This document shows positions 1 through 6,317 of a DNA stretch of 10,813 nucleotides, piece after piece (the first letter of the stretch is position 1; each line of letters opens with the position of its first letter). A program made the position numbers and the translations under genes. Source of the stretch: Wenzhouxiangella sp. (GTDB lineage: Bacteria > Pseudomonadota > Gammaproteobacteria > Xanthomonadales > Wenzhouxiangellaceae); contig SKQI01000251.1 of assembly GCA_007119095.1 (NCBI GenBank), positions 1-10,813 on the forward strand, written 5' to 3'. Below the pieces are notes generated by a model. It made no database searches and was not told where the DNA came from. It saw only the letters and a list, made by a program, of their open reading frames with translations.

Positions 1-236
1 ACAACGATGACGGCGGCGAGTTCCTCTATCGCGGCATTGCCACGCGTTCGTTCGAGCGCCGCTTCCAGCTGGCCGACCATGTCGAAGTGGACGGCGCACG
101 CCTGGAGAACGGTCTGCTCCATATCGATCTGAAGCGTGAACTGCCTGAGCAGATGAAGCCGCGCAAGATCGAAATTGGCAACGGCAAATCCCGTTTGATT
201 GAAAACGAGGACACCAGCAAGGTGAAGGCAGCCTGA
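1..236 (+). CDS. ibpA: Small heat shock protein Hsp20, IbpA-like (3' part only)
   Basis: The window opens inside this gene. The reading frame starting at base 3 gives 77 residues and ends in TGA at 234-236. The fragment carries the end of the alpha-crystallin domain: YRGIATRSFERRFQLADHV is close to the E. coli IbpA/IbpB segment YQGIAERNFERKFQLA, and it is followed by the ENGLLHIDLKRELPE strand, where the family has the conserved (N)GLL motif, and by the KPRKIEI tail that contains the inter-subunit I-x-I-type anchor. Small heat shock proteins of this class are ATP-independent holdases that bind unfolding proteins in the cytoplasm and inclusion bodies and pass them to the DnaK/ClpB machinery. 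The promoter and N-terminus are outside the window, so heat-shock control cannot be judged. A hairpin terminator follows 34 bases after the stop. Family assignment is secure; IbpA versus a generic Hsp20 paralogue is less so. Confidence 0.88.
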   Translation, partial: NDDGGEFLYRGIATRSFERRFQLADHVEVDGARLENGLLHIDLKRELPEQMKPRKIEIGNGKSRLIENEDTSKVKAA

Positions 237-269
237 GGCTGTCTAGCCGCCTGCTTGTCCGGCGATATC

Positions 270-296
270 AGGGGCGTCCATCAGGGCGCCCCTTTT
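270..296 (+). terminator. Rho-independent terminator after the ibpA-like gene
   Basis: The stem AGGGGCG (270-276) pairs perfectly with CGCCCCT (287-293), around a 10-base loop, and runs into TTTT at 293-296. It lies 34 bases after the heat shock gene's stop and before the acyltransferase gene, so it separates the two transcription units. The T-tract is short. Confidence 0.65.
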
Positions 297-385
297 GTAT
301 TGGGCAGGGGGCCGAACTGGTCTTTCCGGTTATCAGGATGTTGTCTGCGCCCCCGCCTTCGTCGAGGCTTGTGTAGGATAGTTTC

Positions 386-1153
386 ATGTCGATCACCCAG
401 GTACAAAGTCCCCGATCCATGTGGCTTCGTTTCTACCCCTTGTGGCAATGGCTGGTGTACATGCCGATCGTTTCGCTGGCGACCCTGGTCGGCGCGCTGA
501 CGGCCATGCCATTGGCTTTGCTGGTTTCGCCGCGTCTGGCAAATCTGTATGTCGCCGTGCCCTGGGGCCGCGTGCTGACCTTTTTCGCGCCGGTCAGGGT
601 GGTGGTGGAAGGGGCCGAAACCCTGGACAAGTCTCGCTCCTACGTGCTGGTCGCCAATCATCAAAGCCAGTTCGACATCCCGGTGATCTACGGCCACTGT
701 GGACTGGACTTGCGCTGGGTAATGAAAGCCGAGCTGCGCAAGGTGCCTTTCGTTGCCCAGGGTTGTCGGGCAATCGGCCACATCTTTGTCGATCGCAGCA
801 ACCCTGAGCAGGCAAGGCAGGCGGTCAATACTGCGGTGGCCAGACTCAAGCCGGGCACAGGGATCTTGTTTTTTCCGGAAGGAACGCGTAGCCGCAGCGG
901 TCGTTTGCTGGACTTCAAGAAAGGGGCTTTCCGCGTTGCCATTGATCAGAAGCTGCCGGTTTTGCCGGTCACCGTGATCGGTACGCGTGACGTGATGCCA
1001 GCCGACTCCCTGCGAATCACCCCAGGTACAGTGCGTCTTCTGATCCACCCACCGGTGGAAACCGGCGAGCTCACACTGAATGACCTGCGCCGGCTCAGTG
1101 ACCAGGTACGCACCATCATTGCCGATGGTCTGGATTCAGGACCAACACCCTGA
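386..1153 (+). CDS. plsC: 1-acyl-sn-glycerol-3-phosphate acyltransferase (PlsC family)
   Basis: This 255-residue protein belongs to the lysophosphatidic acid acyltransferase family, which moves an acyl chain to the sn-2 position of lysophosphatidate to make phosphatidate, the precursor of all glycerophospholipids, at the inner membrane. The HX4D catalytic motif is present as NHQSQFD (residues 91-97, catalytic His92 and Asp97). The FPEGTRS glycerol-phosphate-binding motif is at 163-169, and a KKGAF / PVTVIG block follows at 178-199. A hydrophobic stretch at about 22-47 should anchor the N-terminus in the membrane. The start has AGGA at 375-378, seven bases upstream of the ATG. The stop TGA shares its last base with the ATG of the rhomboid gene (TGATG), so this is the first gene of a translationally coupled cluster. 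Length is normal for the family. Acyl-donor and head-group specificity cannot be read from the sequence, and a paralogue making other lipids is possible. Confidence 0.9.
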   Translation: MSITQVQSPRSMWLRFYPLWQWLVYMPIVSLATLVGALTAMPLALLVSPRLANLYVAVPWGRVLTFFAPVRVVVEGAETLDKSRSYVLVANHQSQFDIPVIYGHCGLDLRWVMKAELRKVPFVAQGCRAIGHIFVDRSNPEQARQAVNTAVARLKPGTGILFFPEGTRSRSGRLLDFKKGAFRVAIDQKLPVLPVTVIGTRDVMPADSLRITPGTVRLLIHPPVETGELTLNDLRRLSDQVRTIIADGLDSGPTP

Positions 1154-1881
1154 TGCAGCTCCAGGTACCGGATCCTGCCTATACGACCTCACCCCGTGCC
1201 CGGGCCAACTTCAGGCTGGCGGTCAAGCTCACCCTGGGGTTTCTGGCCGTGGTCTGGGCGGTGTTTCTGTTTGAGCAGATCACCCAGATCAGCCTGAGTC
1301 GCTTCGGCCTGCGACCGCGTGACAGCTTTGGTTTGCTGGGTTTGATTACCACGCCCCTGCTGCACGGCAGCCTGGCCCATATCAGCTCGAATTCGCTGCC
1401 GCTGTTTGTCGGCGGCGTCGCCATGCTGTTCCTGTATCCGCACTCGTCGCTTCGGGCACTGCCGATGATCTATGTGGGGTCGGCGGCGCTGGCTTGGACT
1501 TTCGCACGGCCCAGCGTGCATATTGGTGCTTCGGGCCTGGTCTACGGCATGCTTGCCTATGTCTTTGTGTCCGGAATATTGCGTCGGGATCTGCGTTCGG
1601 TCGGCGTTTCGCTGATGGTCTGGTTCTTTTATGGCTCGATGATCTGGGGTGTGTTGCCGGCCGGCCGTGGCATGAGTTGGGAGTTGCACCTGAGCGGTGC
1701 AGTATTCGGCGTGGTCCTGGCCTTTCTTTACCGTGACTGGGACCGGCCGCCGGTCAAGCGCTATGATTGGGATGATGAAGACGACGATGATGACAGCTAT
1801 GCGCCTGGCGAGACCTTCGAGAATGACCTCCCAGTCGATGAGTCTGACCGCGAGCCCTGGCGCAGCGATCGCTCGCACTGA
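1153..1881 (+). CDS. Rhomboid-family intramembrane serine protease with acidic C-terminal tail
   Basis: This 242-residue membrane protein is a rhomboid protease. The family cleaves transmembrane segments within the lipid bilayer using a Ser-His dyad. The serine is in GASG (125-128, Ser127) and the histidine in ELHLSGAVFG (His179). The HISSN motif (76-80), matching the HxxxN element of the oxyanion hole, comes in an earlier helix. About six hydrophobic segments are visible (roughly 25-41, 60-70, 80-95, 103-117, 128-142, 150-167, 181-193). After the last helix the chain becomes hydrophilic, with a run of nine Asp/Glu residues (207-214 region) and many acidic residues to the end; by topology this tail should be cytosolic. 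The ATG overlaps the plsC stop by one base, and the next gene starts 15 bases downstream. The substrate is unknown. The assignment is secure by motifs; activity is inferred from the intact dyad. Confidence 0.88.
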   Translation: MQLQVPDPAYTTSPRARANFRLAVKLTLGFLAVVWAVFLFEQITQISLSRFGLRPRDSFGLLGLITTPLLHGSLAHISSNSLPLFVGGVAMLFLYPHSSLRALPMIYVGSAALAWTFARPSVHIGASGLVYGMLAYVFVSGILRRDLRSVGVSLMVWFFYGSMIWGVLPAGRGMSWELHLSGAVFGVVLAFLYRDWDRPPVKRYDWDDEDDDDDSYAPGETFENDLPVDESDREPWRSDRSH

Positions 1882-1896
1882 GCGGGGACGATACTG

Positions 1897-2478
1897 ATGT
1901 TGCGACGACTGTTCGCGGTTTTGCTGGCTATCGTGATTCTGATCATTCTGGTTGGCTTCATGCTGCCGCGCACCATCACCATCGAGCGTGATCGAACCAT
2001 CGACCAGCCCCGCGAGGTCATTTTCGAGGTTCTGCAGGATTTCCGTCATTTCTCGGCCTGGTCGCCGTGGCACGCCACCAACCCCGACGCCGGCTACCGC
2101 ATTGAAGGCCGAGCTGCAGGCGTCGGTGCCGGGCTGGCCTGGAGCGATGAGGGCGGCAGTGGGGAAGGGCGATTGACCATTGTTGCCACTGATCCACCGC
2201 GCCTTATTGACATGCGGATGGAGCTGGGGGAAAGCGAAAACCACAGCTATTTCCTGATTGAACCCGACGGTCTTCAGCAGCGCGTCACCTGGGGGCTACA
2301 GGTGGAGTTCAATACGTTTGATCTGACCGGTCGATATATTGGGCTGCTATTGCCAACGCTGATTGGTCGCAGCTATAGCGAAGGACTGGAACGGCTGGAA
2401 GCCTACCTGGCAGAAACGCCAGGCCAGGTGCCGGAGCCGCCAGCGGACTTCGTCGACGAAACCTTTCCTGGCTCGTGA
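1897..2478 (+). CDS. Membrane-anchored SRPBCC (START-like / polyketide cyclase-like) protein
   Basis: This protein has 193 residues. Residues 5-23 form one strongly hydrophobic N-terminal helix (LFAVLLAIVILIILVGFML) that should act as an uncleaved signal anchor. The remainder resembles the SRPBCC helix-grip fold: a first strand (RTITIERDRTIDQP), a helix in which FEVLQDFRHFSAWSPWHATNPD carries the WxPW...D signature common in this group, then alternating strands ending in an amphipathic C-terminal helix (about 165-180) that would close the ligand cavity. Proteins of this superfamily bind hydrophobic small molecules or lipids; the ligand here is unknown. GGGGA at 1884-1888, eight bases before the ATG, is a good ribosome binding site. 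Its stop overlaps the GTG start of the next gene (GTGA), so the two are probably translationally coupled. Context beside PlsC suggests membrane or lipid work, which is inference only. Confidence 0.75.
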   Translation: MLRRLFAVLLAIVILIILVGFMLPRTITIERDRTIDQPREVIFEVLQDFRHFSAWSPWHATNPDAGYRIEGRAAGVGAGLAWSDEGGSGEGRLTIVATDPPRLIDMRMELGESENHSYFLIEPDGLQQRVTWGLQVEFNTFDLTGRYIGLLLPTLIGRSYSEGLERLEAYLAETPGQVPEPPADFVDETFPGS

Positions 2479-3350
2479 GCCAGCGCGGCCAGTTGCCTCG
2501 CCTGCACTGTTACGGCTGTGGGCGGGCGGCCAGGGTGATTGTGCGTTGGCTGCATGAACGCGCCGGCCTCGCAGTCGGCCAAGTGTGCAATCGTAGCCTG
2601 GCAAGCGCTGCAAAAGCGGTTGAATTCATTGGTGCTGGCCAGCCGGTCGAACATCTGACAGCGGATGTCAGCGGCGACTGGCTACTGCTGGGGCTGCCTG
2701 ATGGCGAACTGGCCGCAGCGGCCCTGGGGCTGGCCTGCCGTATGCCCGGTCAGGCAGAGCTGGCATTTCACTTGTCAGGTTCGACACCAGCTGCCGTGCT
2801 GGAGCCGTTGGGGGTTCCGATCGCCTCGGTGCATCCGGCCCGCGCCTTTGCCGATCCTGCGCTCGCGCTGGCGGCCATGCCGGGCACCTGGTGCGTCGGG
2901 GAAGGGCGGGCCCGGCCTCTGGCCCGGCTGCAACCGGTTTTCGAGCGGGCAGGTGGCCAGTGGCTGGAAATCGATGCCAACGGCAAAGCGGCGTATCACG
3001 CCGCCACGGTCGCTGCCAGCAATTATTTGGTGACCTTGACTGAAATGGCTCGTGGCCTGGCTACCGCCGCCGGCCTGCCAGGCGCTGAGTCTGCAGACTT
3101 GCTCATCAGTCTGCAGCGGGCATCGCTTGAAAGTCTGGCCATAGCAAACCCTGCCAGGGTGCTGACCGGCCCGATCGAGCGTGGCGATCATGTCGCAGTG
3201 GAACGCTTGCTGACTGCTGCGGAAAGGCATGGCCATGGCCCGCTGTTCAGCGCCCTGGGGCTTGCCACGCTGACCCTGGCTCGTCGTGCTCGTGGCGCCA
3301 AAGACAGTGATCAGGCGCTGCAGGATTTGCTTACCAGTCGGTCAGATTGA
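2475..3350 (+). CDS. Rossmann-like / DUF2520 domain protein (oxidoreductase-like)
   Basis: The protein has 291 residues and a GTG start that overlaps the previous stop by four bases (GTGA). The N-terminal half is a Rossmann-like nucleotide-binding domain, with a glycine-rich turn GCGRAARV (14-21) after the first strand and a second strand VGQVCNRS. The C-terminal half matches the DUF2520 family: HPARAFAD (120-127), KAAYHAATVAASNYLVTL (171-188) and LTGPIERGD (230-238). Architecture recalls 6-phosphogluconate/ketopantoate-reductase-like dehydrogenases, with an all-helical C-terminal domain on the Rossmann fold, but no substrate is established for DUF2520 proteins to my knowledge. The usual GxGxxG is here GCGRAA, so cofactor binding should not be assumed. 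The 3' end overlaps the convergent aat gene by 20 bases. GTG rather than a later ATG is chosen because the Rossmann strand begins at about residue 9, leaving no room for a later start. Confidence 0.78.
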   Translation: MSQRGQLPRLHCYGCGRAARVIVRWLHERAGLAVGQVCNRSLASAAKAVEFIGAGQPVEHLTADVSGDWLLLGLPDGELAAAALGLACRMPGQAELAFHLSGSTPAAVLEPLGVPIASVHPARAFADPALALAAMPGTWCVGEGRARPLARLQPVFERAGGQWLEIDANGKAAYHAATVAASNYLVTLTEMARGLATAAGLPGAESADLLISLQRASLESLAIANPARVLTGPIERGDHVAVERLLTAAERHGHGPLFSALGLATLTLARRARGAKDSDQALQDLLTSRSD

Positions 3351-4056
3351 CCGTCGCCAGCCGCGACTGCCAGTTACCCACCTCGTCAGGGTCATCGATG
3401 CCGGCTGCCAGCGCGGCCCGGAATTCATCACCGGATATCAGGCTCACCCCCAAGCGCTCCAAATGCGGATTCCACAGTTGGCAATCGGCAAGGATGAAGC
3501 TCCAACTCTCCAGGCATCGCATTAACACTGACAAGGCCAGTTTCGAGGCATCGCGCCGAAAATGGAATTTCGATTCAGCAAAAAAGACCTTGCCGACAGC
3601 CACACCATAAAGCCCACCGGCCAGCTGGCCGTCGACCATAATCTCGACGCTGTGGGCATGCCCCAGCCGATGCAGCTCGCAGTAGGCTCGGCGCATGGCC
3701 GGGGTAATCCAGGTGCCGGTCTGATTCAGCCTGGGTCCGGCACAGGCATCAATGACGGTGCTGAAGGCCTGGTCCAGGCGGGCCTCGAATCGTCCCTGAC
3801 GCAGGGTTCTGCGCAGGCGCCGAGGTGGTAGCCACTGGCCAGGGAACAAAACGGCGCGTGGCTCAGGCGACCACCAAAGAATTGGCGAGCCGTGCTCGAA
3901 CCAGGGAAAGATGCCGCTTCGATAAGCGTTCAGCAGCCGGGTGCTGCTGAGATCACCACCCCAGGCAACCAGACCTTCCGGGTGATCGCTCAGGCCAGGC
4001 GCCGGAAACGGACTGTCCGGCGCCGGTCCGAGCTGGGGAATGTGATAGCGTTTCAT
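3331..4056 (-). CDS. aat: Leucyl/phenylalanyl-tRNA--protein transferase
   Basis: Aat transfers Leu or Phe from aminoacyl-tRNA to proteins with N-terminal Arg or Lys, making N-degrons for ClpS/ClpAP in the cytoplasm. This 241-residue protein (E. coli Aat is 234) has the family landmarks in order: GLVAWGGDLS (28-37), RSGIFPWF (46-53), WWSPEPRAVL (61-70), TWITPAM (115-121), HSVEIM (135-140), FFAESKFHFRRDASK (158-172) and ADCQ (190-193). Glu161 and the Asp191/Gln193 pair correspond by alignment from memory to E. coli Glu156, Asp186 and Gln188. The usual GESMFS segment reads AESKFH, a variation at a normally strict site, but the Glu is kept. The ATG lies inside the DUF482 gene's stop (ATGA overlap), and no clear Shine-Dalgarno is seen, so it is probably translated by coupling as the last gene of the trxB operon. 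Confidence 0.93.
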   Translation of the reverse strand: MKRYHIPQLGPAPDSPFPAPGLSDHPEGLVAWGGDLSSTRLLNAYRSGIFPWFEHGSPILWWSPEPRAVLFPGQWLPPRRLRRTLRQGRFEARLDQAFSTVIDACAGPRLNQTGTWITPAMRRAYCELHRLGHAHSVEIMVDGQLAGGLYGVAVGKVFFAESKFHFRRDASKLALSVLMRCLESWSFILADCQLWNPHLERLGVSLISGDEFRAALAAGIDDPDEVGNWQSRLATVNLTDW

Positions 4057-5195
4057 CCCGCGTACGGATCGAGCGTCTCCAAGTGTTCACGATAACCGAT
4101 CAGTGCCTGGTCCTCGGCTTTTAAATACTCGGCGATGGCACGTCGCATGCCTGGGTGTCGAATGAAATGGAATGAACGCGTCTTGACGGGTAGAAAACCG
4201 CGCCGGATCTTGTGCTCGCCCTGCGCGCCTGGTTCGAAGACTTTCAAGCCCTCTCGGATGCAGTAATCAATGCCCTGGTAGTAGCAGGTCTCGAAGTGGA
4301 CATCGCGGGTGTCCTCCAGGCTGCCCCAATAGCGACCGTACAGATGGCTGTCACTGCGCCAGAACACCGCGCAGGCTCGATCCTTGCCGGCGAGCGTGGC
4401 AATACAAACCTGGAAGCCTTTGCCGAAGGCACGGGCGTTTTGTCTGAAGAATATGTCGTTGAGCATGGGGCGATTGCCATACAAGGCAAATGTGCCCAGG
4501 TAGCAACGGTGGACCAACCATAGTTCACGCTCGCTGATCGTGCTGCCATCAACCCAGCGGAACGACCAGCCGGCATCCTGCACCTTGCGGCGTTCCTGGC
4601 GGATGTTCTTGCGCGCGCGGCGGCGCAGCGCTGACAAAAAATCGTCGAAATCTCGCCAACCCTGGTTGTGCCAGTGGAATTGCCAATCGTAACGGGCGAG
4701 CCAGCCCGCCTGTTCCAGCAAGGCCGCATCCTGCGCGCTGCAGAAATTGACGCCGGCCGACGACAGACCATTGCTGACCACTATATCCTCAATTTTTTCA
4801 ATGACCTGCCCAGCAGCGCGCGGGTTCAGCTCACTGCCGAGGAGGCGCGGACCGGGCACAGGGCTGAAAGGGGCGGCGACCAGCAGTTTCGGATACCACG
4901 CCATGCCCGCACCCTGGGCGGCTCGCGCCCACGCCCAGTCAAATACAAACTCCCCGTGAGAGTGCTCTTTCAGGTAGGCCGGTGCCGCGGCTTCGATGGC
5001 ACCGGCGGCGTCCCGCTCGATGATCGGGCAGGGCGTCCAGCCAGTTGTCCGACCGACGCTGCCGGCCTGCTCCAGATCAGACAAAAACCGCCAGTCGATA
5101 AACGGATTGCCCTGGCTGAGCGCGTTCCAGGCCGACTGCGCCAGCCCGGAAAACGAAAGGTGATCTGGCCTAGTCTCAGTGGGCTGACTCGTCAA
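4053..5195 (-). CDS. DUF482 / FemAB-like GNAT-fold protein (COG3146 type)
   Basis: This protein has 380 residues from the proposed TTG start. It matches the DUF482 (FemAB_like) family, often annotated as N-acetyltransferase or peptidoglycan-related. Landmarks are GWTP (52-55), YLKEHSHGEFVFDWAWA (74-90), YPKLLVAAPFSPVPGPRLL (101-119), the basic block FHWHNQGWRDFDDFLSALRRRARKNIRQERR (173-203) and FEPGAQGEHKIRRGF (320-334). The fold is the double-GNAT type seen in aminoacyl-transferases such as FemX, but the reaction of this family is not established. An open frame extends upstream to 5300 inside trxB, including an in-frame ATG at 5264, but neither has a Shine-Dalgarno and both overlap trxB deeply. 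TTG at 5195 has a weak GAGAA upstream, overlaps trxB by 20 bases and puts the first conserved block (SAWNAL) at the expected distance. The function may be linked to its neighbour aat, since both families use aminoacyl-type chemistry; that is speculation. Confidence 0.82.
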   Translation of the reverse strand: MTSQPTETRPDHLSFSGLAQSAWNALSQGNPFIDWRFLSDLEQAGSVGRTTGWTPCPIIERDAAGAIEAAAPAYLKEHSHGEFVFDWAWARAAQGAGMAWYPKLLVAAPFSPVPGPRLLGSELNPRAAGQVIEKIEDIVVSNGLSSAGVNFCSAQDAALLEQAGWLARYDWQFHWHNQGWRDFDDFLSALRRRARKNIRQERRKVQDAGWSFRWVDGSTISERELWLVHRCYLGTFALYGNRPMLNDIFFRQNARAFGKGFQVCIATLAGKDRACAVFWRSDSHLYGRYWGSLEDTRDVHFETCYYQGIDYCIREGLKVFEPGAQGEHKIRRGFLPVKTRSFHFIRHPGMRRAIAEYLKAEDQALIGYREHLETLDPYAG

Positions 5196-6132
5196 GGAAT
5201 TTCTCGGCGTCCAGTGCGGCCATGCAGCCAAAACCTGCCGAGGTGACCGCCTGGCGGTAGACATGATCAGCGACGTCGCCTGCGGCAAAGACGCCGGCAA
5301 CGCTGGTCATGGTAGCCATGCCCTCCAGTCCGCTGCGGATCTGGATATAGCCGTCAGTCATGTTCAGCTGGTTCTGGAAAATGGAAGTGTTCGGATCATG
5401 GCCGATGGCGATGAAGACGCCGTCCACGTCAACATTCTTGGTCTGGTCGCTGCCGACATGCTTGATTCTCATGCCGGTCACGCCGTCGTCATCGCCCAGT
5501 ACCTCGTCGAGGACATGATCCCAGACGATCTCGACCTTGCCCTCGGCTTCGCGCTCGAACAGGCGTTGCTGCAGGATCTTTTCAGCGCGCAGCTCGTCGC
5601 GGCGATGCACCACTGTGACCTTGCTGCAGATATTGGCCAGGTAGAGGGCTTCCTCAACGGCCGTATTGCCGCCGCCAATCACCGCCACCGGCTTGTTGCG
5701 GTAGAAAAAGCCGTCGCAGGTGGCGCAAGCCGACACGCCGCGTCCCTTGAAAGCCTCCTCGGATTCCAGGCCCAGGTAGCGGGCTGAGGCACCGGTCGCG
5801 ATGATCAGCGCATCGCAGGTGTAGCTGCCGCTGTCACCTTCCAGCCGGAACGGTCGCTGGTTGAGATCAGCGGTATGGATATGGTCAAAAATCATCTCCG
5901 TGTCGAATGCCTCGGCATGCTTGAGCATGCGCTGCATCAACTCCGGTCCTTGGAGGTCAGGATAGTCTCCGGGCCAGTTTTCGACGTCGGTGGTGGTCAT
6001 CAACTGGCCGCCCTGCTGGATGCCGGTGACCATCGCAGGTTTCAGGTTGGCACGGGCGGCGTAAACCGCTGCGGTGTAACCGGCGGGGCCGGAGCCGAGG
6101 ATCAGAAGCCGGAAATGACGGGGGTCGGCCAT
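5176..6132 (-). CDS. trxB: Thioredoxin-disulfide reductase
   Basis: TrxB reduces thioredoxin with NADPH through FAD and a redox-active disulfide in the cytoplasm. The protein has 318 residues, the usual size for the low-molecular-weight type. The FAD-binding GSGPAG is at 13-18, the redox CATC at 136-139 (Cys136, Cys139), the NADPH-binding GGGNTA at 153-158, the HRRDELRA segment with the arginines that select the 2'-phosphate of NADPH at 176-183, and the second FAD motif GVFAAGDV at 280-287. The ATG is preceded by GGAG (complement of 6144-6147). It is the first gene of a minus-strand operon with the DUF482 protein and aat, and it reads away from ald. Identification is secure. Confidence 0.97.
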   Translation of the reverse strand: MADPRHFRLLILGSGPAGYTAAVYAARANLKPAMVTGIQQGGQLMTTTDVENWPGDYPDLQGPELMQRMLKHAEAFDTEMIFDHIHTADLNQRPFRLEGDSGSYTCDALIIATGASARYLGLESEEAFKGRGVSACATCDGFFYRNKPVAVIGGGNTAVEEALYLANICSKVTVVHRRDELRAEKILQQRLFEREAEGKVEIVWDHVLDEVLGDDDGVTGMRIKHVGSDQTKNVDVDGVFIAIGHDPNTSIFQNQLNMTDGYIQIRSGLEGMATMTSVAGVFAAGDVADHVYRQAVTSAGFGCMAALDAEKFLDESAH

Positions 6133-6317
6133 AGTATAATTTTCTCCAGTGCTGCGAGCGAGTCAGGGTACAAAGGTAAGGCCGCTTTTCGCTCAATCCA
6201 AGCAGCCGTCATCGGGGTAGTGGGGTCGGCAAGCCAATTCATTCCAACAAGCGCCGGCCAGCATTCCTTCATTATTTCGCACATTGTCGCAAGTTTGCAT
6301 CGAGGAGTTTCAAAGTC
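6133..6317. promoter_or_regulatory. Divergent trxB / ald intergenic region
   Basis: These 185 bases must hold the promoters of both trxB (leftward) and ald (rightward). For ald a strong Shine-Dalgarno GAGGAG is at 6302-6307, ten bases before the ATG. For trxB GGAG lies at the complement of 6144-6147. I see no convincing -35/-10 pair for either; TTGAGC on the minus strand near 6190-6195 is a possible trxB -35, without a good -10. Two direct TCGCA repeats (6277-6281 and 6287-6291) are spaced exactly 10 bases, one helical turn, upstream of ald and could be an operator. This is a guess. Confidence 0.45.

Noticed and set aside
281..1048. 255-codon open frame on the minus strand opposite plsC
   Set aside because: It is the antisense shadow of plsC. 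The translation is rich in His, Gln and Arg with no recognisable domain, while the plus frame has complete family motifs.
1189..2244. 351-codon minus-strand frame across the rhomboid and SRPBCC genes
   Set aside because: Composition is low-complexity (Gln, Arg, His), it spans two well-supported genes and shows no motif.
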